From contig JAKADF010000158.1 of the NCBI GenBank assembly GCA_021820805.1, positions 1 to 7,317 of the forward strand: a DNA stretch of 7,317 nucleotides, read 5' to 3'. Shown here piece after piece: positions 1 through 5,700 of this stretch (its first letter is position 1; each line of letters begins with the position of its first letter). The position numbers and the translations under genes were made by a program. The notes beneath the pieces were generated by a model. The model did not search any database and was not told the origin of the DNA. It saw nothing but the letters and a program-made list of their open reading frames with translations. Source of the DNA: Bacillota bacterium. GTDB taxonomy: Bacteria > Bacillota > Bacilli > Alicyclobacillales > Alicyclobacillaceae.

Positions 1-28
1 CGAGAGCCATGTACTTTCGAATCTTCAT
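1..28 (-). CDS. Start of a gene downstream of the response regulator, probably its sensor histidine kinase (partial)
   Basis: The response regulator stop codon overlaps an ATG in a TAATG arrangement at positions 30-26. Reading on from that ATG gives nine codons (MKIRKYMAL) before the window ends. A one-base stop/start overlap is a classic sign of translational coupling within an operon. The basic start followed by hydrophobic residues would fit the cytoplasmic end of a first membrane helix. OmpR-type regulators are usually followed directly by their membrane-bound sensor kinase, so that is the likely identity. This rests on context alone: no kinase motif lies inside the window. Confidence 0.55.
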
Positions 29-762
29 TACACAGCCCCTCCGTGCTCAGTTCCTCCGTGGCCCGTCCCATCTTGCACGGTTCCTTCAAATCGATATCCG
101 ACACCCCAGACGTTGGAGATGTACTCGGGGTGGTTTACGTCGCGTTCAATCTTGTCCCGGATCCGCGCGACGTGCACCCGAATGGTGTGTTTGTCTCCGA
201 CGCCCTCCCAGAAGTTGTTTAAGAGGGATTCATAGGTGAACACTTGGCGGGGCCGGCCGGCGAATAGACAAAGCAGTTCGTATTCCTTTGGTGTAAAGGA
301 GACGATCTCTCCGCCAACGCGGACTTCGCGGGCAGCGAGATCGATGACGAGTCGACCGTAGTTGAGTACTGCGCTGCGTGCACTCGCCGAGGAACCAAAG
401 CGCCGCAACACAGCGTTGACGCGTGCGACCACTTCAGCCGGGGATGCAGTCTTCACGATGTAGTCGTCTGCGCCGAGGCCGAGGCCGCGGATTTTATCGA
501 TATCATCATCTCGTGCACTGAGAAACAAGATGGGGACGTCACTCGTCTGCCGGATCTGTCGACACAATTCGAAGCCGTTCTGGCCCGGCATCATGATGTC
601 TAGTAATACGCAGTCAATATGGGATGTATTTAAGATATTGACTGCGTCTTTTACACTAAAAGCTTGTTCCACATAAAAACCTTCATATTCAAGAAAATCC
701 CGCATGAGTTCAACAATTGATTTGTCGTCATCAACAACAAGTATGTTTCGTGCTTGGTTCAT
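28..762 (-). CDS. OmpR/PhoB-family two-component response regulator
   Basis: This 244-residue protein has an N-terminal receiver domain (about residues 5-120) and a C-terminal winged-helix DNA-binding domain (about 135-226). In the receiver I see the acidic pocket D11-D12-D13, the predicted phosphorylation site D55 in LLDIMMPG, S82 in LFLSA, and the conserved lysine K104. The effector half carries FTPKEYELL, TIRVHVARIRDKIE and the final wing VWGVGYRFEG, which define the OmpR/PhoB class. It should bind promoter DNA when phosphorylated by a partner kinase. The start at 762 is preferred over an upstream in-frame start at 792 because GGAGAG lies five bases before it and the family normally begins here. 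Odd points: K104 is followed by T-A instead of the usual P-F; a Gly/His-rich tail of about 15 residues follows the wing; GC content jumps from about 36% to about 57% near codon 55. The signal sensed is unknown. Confidence 0.95.
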   Translation of the reverse strand: MNQARNILVVDDDKSIVELMRDFLEYEGFYVEQAFSVKDAVNILNTSHIDCVLLDIMMPGQNGFELCRQIRQTSDVPILFLSARDDDIDKIRGLGLGADDYIVKTASPAEVVARVNAVLRRFGSSASARSAVLNYGRLVIDLAAREVRVGGEIVSFTPKEYELLCLFAGRPRQVFTYESLLNNFWEGVGDKHTIRVHVARIRDKIERDVNHPEYISNVWGVGYRFEGTVQDGTGHGGTEHGGAV

Positions 763-803
763 AGAAACTCTCCGCCTATCTTGGACTGCCAAATGATGTG
801 TTT

Positions 804-832
804 TTGATATTTGTCGTCAGTTTAGCACTCAA
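804..832 (-). promoter_or_regulatory. Possible promoter of the response regulator gene
   Basis: On the minus strand TTGAGT (832-827) is separated by 17 bases from TATCAA (809-804). Each hexamer matches four of six consensus positions for the housekeeping sigma factor. Transcription would start near 797, leaving a leader of about 35 bases before the ATG. The short inverted repeat GCACT-CA-AGTGC at 825-836 overlaps the -35 element and could be an operator, possibly for autoregulation, but it is short. Read by eye only. Confidence 0.3.
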
Positions 833-974
833 GTGCGGCTGGTTGTATTGCTTCTGACTAGTTTGTAACAGGATGTTGAGTGTTTTGTGATATTTTAGGG
901 CACAAATTCGTGATTCCTGGAGTTTACAGTTGTTGTTGCGAAACAAGGATTAGAAAACAAGGGAGGTATTCTTT

Positions 975-1208
975 ATGTGGGCAGCACATCATGCATTTGC
1001 TCCATTTTGTTTTATACCATTTACTATATTTTTTGTACTGTTAATTGTGTTTATAGTTTCCCGGATTATCTTTTTCCGGCGTTATGGCGGTTTTTGCGGA
1101 TGGCAAAACGGGAGGATGGATGCCGAAGCAATCCTGAGGCGCCGTCTAGCAAATGGAGATATTACAGAAGAAGAGTATCAAAAAGTGAAAGATATTCTAA
1201 GCAAGTAA
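975..1208 (+). CDS. Small membrane protein with C-terminal SHOCT domain
   Basis: This 77-residue protein has one strongly hydrophobic segment at about residues 8-34, followed by a basic stretch (FFRRYGG) that would sit on the cytoplasmic side. A linker leads to a C-terminal SHOCT (short C-terminal) domain at about 49-76, with the typical DAEAILRRRLANGDI and EEEYQKVKDIL pattern. SHOCT domains often end small membrane proteins and are thought to mediate protein contacts; no precise activity is established. GGGAGGT at 961-967, seven bases before the ATG, is a good ribosome site. The gene is divergent from the two-component operon, with 212 bases between the starts, and ends at its own hairpin terminator. 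It may belong to the regulon of that system, as small membrane proteins often do, but nothing in the sequence proves it. Confidence 0.88.
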   Translation: MWAAHHAFAPFCFIPFTIFFVLLIVFIVSRIIFFRRYGGFCGWQNGRMDAEAILRRRLANGDITEEEYQKVKDILSK

Positions 1209-1226
1209 CCGAATCAAAAATTGAAG

Positions 1227-1266
1227 AGCTCCATGATGCGTGTAAACACATCATGGGGCTTTTTAT
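1227..1266 (+). terminator. Rho-independent terminator after the SHOCT gene, possibly bidirectional
   Basis: AGCTCCATGATG (1227-1238) pairs with CATCATGGGGCT (1249-1260) in a 12-bp stem with one G-U pair and a 10-base loop. It is followed at once by TTTTATT. The hairpin begins 18 bases after the SHOCT stop codon. On the minus strand the same hairpin is followed by a looser T-rich run, so it may also have served the decayed gene that ends at 1266. Confidence 0.85.
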
Positions 1267-1482
1267 TAAGCAGCTGACTTAACTCGTGTATGAACAACTT
1301 TAATTAAATCGTCGAGCACCGCACTTTCGGTTGGGTGTGCACTCTCTAGTAAATATATCACGAATTCCAACTGCACTAGTGCCAATACGGCTGTCATTTG
1401 GGATATGAGGACAGTCAAGCAAAATTTGAAGTTTACAGAAAGCGTCAATACCATCGATGTTGTAAATATGTTCGTTAACAGA
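1266..1482 (-). pseudogene. Decayed remnant of an unidentified gene (C-terminal part, one frameshift)
   Basis: Two overlapping minus-strand frames join into one sensible protein end of about 72 residues. The first frame (from about 1482) reads YNIDGIDAFCKLQILLDC and continues to RDIFTRE. The second carries on with SAHPTESAVLDDLIKVVHT and ends at a TAA at 1266-1268. The switch falls at the CTCTCT repeat 1342-1347 (AGAGAG on the coding strand); adding one AG unit restores a continuous frame, so loss of a dinucleotide by slippage explains the break. The 3' end abuts the hairpin at 1227-1260, as a convergent gene would. No start codon or ribosome site is visible, and the 5' part is missing or replaced. 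I do not recognise the family. It could still be chance, since both frames are short. Confidence 0.35.
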
Positions 1483-1519
1483 ATAGAAAGAAATTAGAAA
1501 GGATATCATGATGATGCGT

Positions 1520-1528
1520 AAGGAGGTG
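1520..1528 (+). promoter_or_regulatory. Strong ribosome binding site setting a TTG start
   Basis: AAGGAGGTG is a near-perfect complement to the 3' end of 16S rRNA. It lies seven bases before the TTG at 1536. This match is the main reason for calling the small gene that follows, which has no ATG start. Confidence 0.75.
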
Positions 1529-1535
1529 TGGCATA

Positions 1536-1706
1536 TTGAAAGAAGAAAAACCTGAGTATTCACCTGCAACACTATCTTCAGGGCTTTTGAGTCGAATTAA
1601 AGAACTTGAATATGAGCTTCGGGATGCCACGGGAGAAAATATCGTACTGGTTGCGTATGATGAAATCGGAAATCAGCCGCAAAACAGTAACAGCGAGCCC
1701 TTATAG
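1536..1706 (+). CDS. Small uncharacterised protein of 56 residues, TTG start
   Basis: The reading frame starts at TTG and encodes 56 residues beginning MKEEKPEYSPATLSSGLLSR and ending at TAG 1704-1706. Residues 12-30 (LSSGLLSRIKELEYELRD) should form an amphipathic, possibly coiled-coil helix, followed by a short strand-like stretch GENIVLVAYDE. The tail (NQPQNSNSEPL) is polar and probably disordered. The protein is acidic and has no signal peptide or membrane segment, so it is probably cytoplasmic. Support for a real gene is the ribosome site at 1520-1528, sensible codon use, and a strong hairpin terminator 11 bases after the stop. I do not recognise a named family, and the function is unknown. 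Without the TTG start the ORF would be missed by ATG-based calling. Confidence 0.7.
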   Translation: MKEEKPEYSPATLSSGLLSRIKELEYELRDATGENIVLVAYDEIGNQPQNSNSEPL

Positions 1707-1716
1707 CGAGGCAGGG

Positions 1717-1757
1717 CTGTCCCAAAAGTAACGCGAGTGACTTTTGGGACAGTTCTT
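1717..1757 (+). terminator. Rho-independent terminator with a 13-bp perfect stem
   Basis: CTGTCCCAAAAGT (1717-1729) and ACTTTTGGGACAG (1740-1752) form a perfect 13-bp stem with a 10-base loop. TTCTTTTA follows. It lies just after the 56-residue gene and is best read as its terminator. GGGCTGTCCCAAAAG-like sequences also resemble ends of some insertion sequences, so a solo mobile-element scar is an alternative; no transposase is present in the window. Confidence 0.8.
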
Positions 1758-1779
1758 TTATCTCTTGAATGATGAAGTA

Positions 1780-2121
1780 ATGCCAATCGAATTCCAAATT
1801 TTAAATTGCATCTTTTGCGCCGCAGGTCGTGCAGGAATCATTACGAGCGACCTCCAATTGGCCGAAAAGAAACTGAATGCGAAAGGTGATGCGTTTGCAA
1901 AAACGTTTGAAGGTCTTTATTTAAAGGTGGTTGAAATGGCAGACTTTTTGCGTACAAATCTTGAACGATTTCCTGCTTTGCAGAGATTCAACCGAGATGT
2001 GGAGTTAGAAATGAATCTATTTAGTTGCTTCTTTGCTATTTTATTTATTTGGCGTTTCCCAGTGTTCGTTTATAAATTCATCGCGTCCAGATGCAGCACG
2101 GTCTTTATGGTACTCATCTGA
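1780..2121 (+). CDS. Weakly supported hypothetical ORF, possibly a decayed gene
   Basis: This frame stays open from inside the preceding terminator to TGA at 2119-2121. The first in-frame ATG is at 1780, with a TTG at 1765 as alternative. Up to about 2020 the translation looks protein-like: a charged helical region ([34 protein letters not shown]) followed by [16 protein letters not shown]. After that it turns hydrophobic ([12 protein letters not shown]) and runs about 80 bases antisense into msrA, which is unlikely for an intact gene. There is no convincing ribosome site, and a terminator lies directly upstream. It may be a fragment whose original start and stop have been lost. I do not recognise the family. 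If it is not a gene, 1758-2040 is otherwise empty. Confidence 0.3.
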   Translation: MPIEFQILNCIFCAAGRAGIITSDLQLAEKKLNAKGDAFAKTFEGLYLKVVEMADFLRTNLERFPALQRFNRDVELEMNLFSCFFAILFIWRFPVFVYKFIASRCSTVFMVLI

Positions 2122-2571
2122 ACTTTTCTTGTAAAAGTCTTGATGATAATCTTCCGCAGGATAGAAAGCGGATGCTGGGAGGATTTTTGTGACAATGGGT
2201 TTATCAAACTTACCGCTCTTTTCAAGAGCAAATTTTGATGCTTCAGCTGTTTGTTTTTGTTCTTCTGAGTGATAAAAAATTGCAGTAAGATATGAAGATC
2301 CTCTATCTTGAAACTGACCTCCGTCATCCGTTGGGTCAATTTGGTGCCAATAAATGTCCAATAGTTCCTCGTACGAAAATACAGAAGGGTCAAATGTAAT
2401 TTCAACAGCTTCGACGTGCCCGGTTGTCCCTGATTTTACTTCCTTATAAGTGGGGTTTTCCTTATGCCCGCCAGTATATCCTGATATAACGCTTTGGATG
2501 CCTGGCCACTCATTAAATGGTTTCACCATACACCAGAAACACCCGCCGGCGAATGTCGCCTTATCGTACAC
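2041..2571 (-). CDS. msrA: Peptide methionine sulfoxide reductase MsrA
   Basis: MsrA reduces the S-epimer of methionine sulfoxide, free or in proteins, back to methionine in the cytoplasm using thioredoxin, repairing oxidative damage. From a GTG start at 2571 the protein has 176 residues, normal for a single-domain MsrA. The signature GCFWC places the catalytic cysteine at residue 11 and a second cysteine at 14. Other family landmarks are SGYTGG (30-35), [11 protein letters not shown] (51-61) with the active-site glutamate, [16 protein letters not shown] (79-94), and AEDYHQDFY (139-147). The 2571 start is chosen because AGGAG at 2584-2580 lies eight bases before it; a GTG at 2580, giving three more residues, would sit right on the ribosome site. 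No msrB is fused or adjacent. The gene is divergent from the permease and looks monocistronic. Confidence 0.96.
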   Translation of the reverse strand: MYDKATFAGGCFWCMVKPFNEWPGIQSVISGYTGGHKENPTYKEVKSGTTGHVEAVEITFDPSVFSYEELLDIYWHQIDPTDDGGQFQDRGSSYLTAIFYHSEEQKQTAEASKFALEKSGKFDKPIVTKILPASAFYPAEDYHQDFYKKSSDEYHKDRAASGRDEFINEHWETPNK

Positions 2572-2579
2572 ATTACCCA

Positions 2580-2584
2580 CTCCT
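2580..2584 (-). promoter_or_regulatory. Ribosome binding site deciding the msrA start
   Basis: AGGAG on the minus strand (2584-2580) is followed by eight bases and GTG at 2571-2569. The upstream in-frame GTG at 2580 shares a base with this motif, so it cannot use it. Confidence 0.6.
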
Positions 2585-2596
2585 ACAATGTTTCTA

Positions 2597-2627
2597 TTTA
2601 TACTAGTATCTCATAAATCAAATGCAA
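2597..2627 (-). promoter_or_regulatory. Possible msrA promoter
   Basis: On the minus strand TTGCAT (2627-2622) and TATAAA (2602-2597) are separated by 19 bases. The hexamers match consensus at four and five of six positions, but the spacing is longer than ideal. The -10 element lies about 25 bases before the GTG start. Confidence 0.3.
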
Positions 2628-2708
2628 AGTGTCAGAAGGCCCTCGTTAAACTTTTAATGGGTCAAAACTGGGACCACCTAATGATATGTAAATTATCCAG
2701 TTTCACAT

Positions 2709-2714
2709 TATAAT
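2709..2714 (+). promoter_or_regulatory. Possible -10 element of the permease gene
   Basis: A perfect TATAAT lies 30 bases before the TTG start at 2745. No good -35 hexamer or extended -10 TG is seen at the expected spacing, so activity would need an activator or the call is chance in AT-rich DNA. I see no purine riboswitch fold upstream. Confidence 0.3.
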
Positions 2715-2744
2715 TGTTTTTATTGTTAGGCAGGAGGAATAAAC

Positions 2745-4066
2745 TTGGAAATCCAATATAAATTAGGATCGCGGCCCAAAGGAATGCTCTTGTGGATAAC
2801 TTCACTGCAATGGTTTGTGTTCATGTTCGCATCGAACATTACAGTTCCGATTGTGCTCGGTCATGCTTTTGGAATGACTGTCCAAGAAACAGCACTTTAT
2901 ACAAGTCGAACCCTTCTTATCTGTGGTGAATTGGAATTATTCAAATTTTTTTTGGGCATCGTTACTCGATTTTGGAAGGCCCTTCTGGGCTGTGGTGGAG
3001 TGTATTTTTAGTTTTAATAGGTACGACTGTTGAAGTAGGAAGATCAATAGATCGCTTGCAGCAAGAGCTTGAATTCGGTTTAATCATAAGCGGTGCAGTA
3101 CTGGTGCTGTTAGTTTTAGTTAAGGTAATTGATAAAGTTCAGCATTTATTTACGCCTCTTGTTACTGGAACATATCTTATTTTATTGTCTTTGCAATTGT
3201 CGAAAAGCTTGGTAAGTGGCGCACTTGGAATTGGATACATGGGAAGCAAAGGGGTGAACTTGAAAGTTGCAGGTTTGTCATTAATTCTTATCCTTGTTAC
3301 CATCGCACTATCTTCAAAAGCCAAAGGGCTTTTAAAAAGCTTGGCAATTTTGATTGGCCTTGGTTTAGGTTTTGTGCTGTTCTCCGTTTTTGGTTTAGTC
3401 CAATTTCCAACTACATTTGCACCCGCATTTGCTGCTCCCGAACTTTTTCCATTCGGTCCGCCGAGGTTTCAGGCAGGCATTGTTTTAACATGCATTATTA
3501 CGATAATTGTTTTGCTTTCAAACGTTATTGCAAGTATCCAGGCATTTGAATCTGTTACATCGGAGTCAGGAAGAGAAGCTGTGCACTCGAAGGGCACACT
3601 AGTAAGCGCCATTGGCACTTTAATGGCTGGCGCAACAGGAATCGTCGGTAATGTTCCAATTTCCGGGTCTGCAAGTTTTGTCTCTTTAACAGGTGTAGCA
3701 TCACGTTTGCCATTTCTCATTGCATCAATTGGCATGGTCATTATGGGGCTGCTTCCAAAGCTTGTACAGTACACTGCAACCTTGCCAGCACCTGTTGGCT
3801 ATGCAGTCTTACTCGCAGTATTCGTTGATTTGTTCGGCCTCGGACTTAAAGCTTTAAAACAAGGGATACAAACCGAAGGAGATTTGGTAAGCTGCGGACT
3901 CGCAATTCTAATCGGGATAGGTGTTCAGTTTATCAGTGCAGATAAATGGAATGTATTGCCAAACACCCTAGTCTACTTGGTTAACAACGGACTTATTGTT
4001 GGTGTTGTGCTTGTCCTCTTACTTCAGCATGTATTCTTTAGACATCGTAATTCTGTCAAGAACTAA
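2745..4066 (+). pseudogene. NCS2-family purine/xanthine/uracil permease, frameshifted
   Basis: NCS2 (nucleobase:cation symporter-2) permeases import nucleobases across the cytoplasmic membrane. Translation starts at TTG 2745, seven bases after AGGAGG (2732-2737). The first 61 codons give a proper N-terminus with SLQWFVFMFASNITVPIVLG as first membrane helix. After GGT at 2925-2927 the frame is wrong: it turns charged (GELELFK) and stops at 3011. The correct continuation is one base over, from ATT at 2930: IGIIQIFFGHRYSILEGPSG, then many hydrophobic helices to TAA at 4066. One inserted base (for example GGTGGA for GGTGA) would restore a protein of about 440 residues, a normal NCS2 length. TTG at 2972 is an internal leucine, not a start. 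As written the gene is inactivated; a sequencing error is the alternative. TM1 has QW where many relatives have QH. The substrate is not determinable; a YwdJ-like purine permease is a guess. Confidence 0.88.
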
Positions 4067-4144
4067 GATTTTGTTCATTCTTTCTTAAAGAAAGCGAGTT
4101 AATGTTGTAGGATTGTGTGATTCAGATCTCTTGGGTAAAGCAAG

Positions 4145-5578
4145 TTGAACGGTATCATAGCTGAAGCGACCTTTGATGACATGGATGAGGAAGGTTTGAT
4201 CTGTGTGCCGTTGTGGAAACGAATATTGAAGCTGGCAGTCCCGTCCATAGCCACTTTTTCATCGATGACTTTAACTGGAATGCTGACTTTAATTATTATT
4301 GGCGGGCTTGGAGCATCATCCATTGCTATCGTTGGGATTAGTAATATCCTTTTGTACAATACTTGGGCGCTTTTTGCTGGTGTGAATGAAACCATTAATT
4401 ACTTAGTCTCGCAAAATTATGGCGAGGAAAAAATGAATAATGCAAACCACCGCATGCAAATTGCACTTTTGATATCACTTATTTTGGATTTTATTTGGTT
4501 TATTGTAAGTGTTGCTTTCCCGCATGAAATATTGCAGTGGGTAGGTGCAAGCCCAGAACTTGTGCATGCAGGAACCTCTTATTTAAGAATCCGCATGTTT
4601 TCCTTTGCATTTTCGATGTTCACCAATATCTATTTTGCTTATATGAGAGCCGTTGGCGATACCAAAACTCCAATGTTGATTTCCATAACAACAAACGTAC
4701 TTTTAATAGGCCTTACGTATGTGATGACATATGGGGCATTTGGACATTCTGGAATGGGGTTAGTTGGTGCAGGTTGGAGTATGGTTATTACTGAATGCCT
4801 TGGTTTCCTGCTCTGCTTATTCGTTCATTACGGCCTATACAGCAGTAAATTCCAGACGCGGGTTTGGCACCCTGTCCGTTTTGAAGAAGTTCGGCTTATT
4901 GTTCGCGAGAGCATCAAATTAAGTCTTATGGAATTATCCATGAGTATTGGAATGCTTGTATTTACAGCTTGTATAACCCGCTTAGGCACGACAGCAGTTG
5001 CAGCAAATGAAATTACACTTAATATTTTATCTCTCGGTTTCATGCCTGCGAATGGTTTTGGCGCTGCTGCCACGATAGTTGTCGGGCAGGATATTGGAGC
5101 GAAAAAGCCGCTTCAAGCAAAACAGGGGGGTCTCGTAACAACATTACTTGGTCTAATTTTTATGGCGCTCTTCTCCATTTTCCTATGGCTGTTTGCACTG
5201 CCTGTCGCAAAAGTTTACACTTCCGATCCGGCGGTATATGTTCTTGCTGTCTCTCTCATCCATATCGCTTCATTTATTCAGCTGTTTGACGGCGGAGGTA
5301 TTATACTCGCAGGAAGTTTACGCGGTGTGGGTGACACTACGTATTTATTTAGAATGTCACTAATATTAAACTGGGTAATTTTTATTCCGCTGACTATTTT
5401 CCTTACAACATTTATCCACCTGGGTCAGGCTGGAGCTTGGATTTCACTTTGTACATTAATTGTTTTGATTGGCGTCGCAAATGCCTGGAGGTACTTGAAA
5501 TTGGACTTTGGACTTGTAATCAGCCAAACACTTCAAGTGGGGCGTACGATTGTAACTAGCGAGGATGCGACCATGTGA
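4145..5578 (+). CDS. MATE-family multidrug/cation efflux transporter
   Basis: MATE proteins export drugs and other organic cations in exchange for Na+ or H+. The 477-residue translation shows two homologous halves of about six membrane helices each. Landmarks are KRILKLAVPSIATF at the start of helix 1 (25-38), MRAVGDTKTPM (167-177) in the first half, GAAATIVVGQDIGAKK (306-321) at the start of the second half, and the matching LRGVGDT (392-398). It is full length and ends in a double stop (TGA TAG). The start is uncertain: TTG at 4145 follows an in-frame stop by two codons and lacks a good ribosome site, and ATG at 4181 also lacks one; both leave helix 1 complete. It lies 78 bases after the frameshifted permease on the same strand, with no clear terminator between, so read-through from that promoter is plausible. 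The substrate cannot be told from sequence. Confidence 0.93.
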   Translation: MNGIIAEATFDDMDEEGLICVPLWKRILKLAVPSIATFSSMTLTGMLTLIIIGGLGASSIAIVGISNILLYNTWALFAGVNETINYLVSQNYGEEKMNNANHRMQIALLISLILDFIWFIVSVAFPHEILQWVGASPELVHAGTSYLRIRMFSFAFSMFTNIYFAYMRAVGDTKTPMLISITTNVLLIGLTYVMTYGAFGHSGMGLVGAGWSMVITECLGFLLCLFVHYGLYSSKFQTRVWHPVRFEEVRLIVRESIKLSLMELSMSIGMLVFTACITRLGTTAVAANEITLNILSLGFMPANGFGAAATIVVGQDIGAKKPLQAKQGGLVTTLLGLIFMALFSIFLWLFALPVAKVYTSDPAVYVLAVSLIHIASFIQLFDGGGIILAGSLRGVGDTTYLFRMSLILNWVIFIPLTIFLTTFIHLGQAGAWISLCTLIVLIGVANAWRYLKLDFGLVISQTLQVGRTIVTSEDATM

Positions 5579-5612
5579 TAGGGATATACGTAACATGATA
5601 AATTGAAGAGCA

Positions 5613-5624
5613 TTTCCATGGAAA
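5613..5624. promoter_or_regulatory. Perfect 12-bp palindrome, possible operator before the peptidase gene
   Basis: TTTCCATGGAAA is a perfect palindrome covering the place where the -35 hexamer would be for the -10 element at 5640-5645. A repressor bound here would block that promoter. The motif is short and AT-rich, so chance is possible, and I do not recognise a known regulator site. Confidence 0.3.
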
Positions 5625-5636
5625 GAAATTTTCAAA

Positions 5637-5645
5637 TGTTATAAT
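5637..5645 (+). promoter_or_regulatory. Extended -10 promoter of the M24 peptidase gene
   Basis: TGTTATAAT combines a perfect TATAAT (5640-5645) with the upstream TG of an extended -10, which compensates for the lack of a good -35. Transcription would start near 5652, giving a leader of about 49 bases with AAAGGTGG (5687-5694) as ribosome site before the ATG at 5701. Confidence 0.45.
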
Positions 5646-5700
5646 CAACTATGTAATCAATGAACTTTCCTAGTTCTTAGAAATGTAAAGGTGGATTCGG

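Noticed and set aside
9..239. Plus-strand ORF at the left edge
   Set aside because: It is antisense to the winged-helix domain of the response regulator, and its arginine- and proline-rich translation is typical of a shadow frame in GC-rich DNA.
977..1282. 101-codon plus-strand ORF overlapping the SHOCT gene
   Set aside because: It is one frame off the SHOCT frame, which has the ribosome site and a recognisable domain, and it runs through the terminator.
1300..1572. Minus-strand ORF of 90 codons as an intact gene
   Set aside because: Its first third is antisense to the well-supported small gene at 1536-1706 and its ribosome site, and it lacks its own. Only the part after about 1482 looks protein-like and it continues in another frame.
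2070..2405. 111-codon minus-strand ORF
   Set aside because: It lies wholly inside msrA in another frame; msrA has all family motifs.
2669..2678. TGGGACCACC, resembling the core of a T-box riboswitch
   Set aside because: There is no room or structure for a T-box leader, no terminator hairpin follows, and the neighbouring genes are not of a T-box type.
2946..2953. T8 run as the site of the permease frameshift
   Set aside because: It would leave GELELFKFFF in a membrane helix. A shift near 2927-2930 gives GIIQIFFGHRY, which fits the family far better.
4080..4094. Near-palindrome CTTTCTT-A-AAGAAAG as terminator of the permease
   Set aside because: The centre leaves no usable loop, the stem is A/T-rich and no T run follows.
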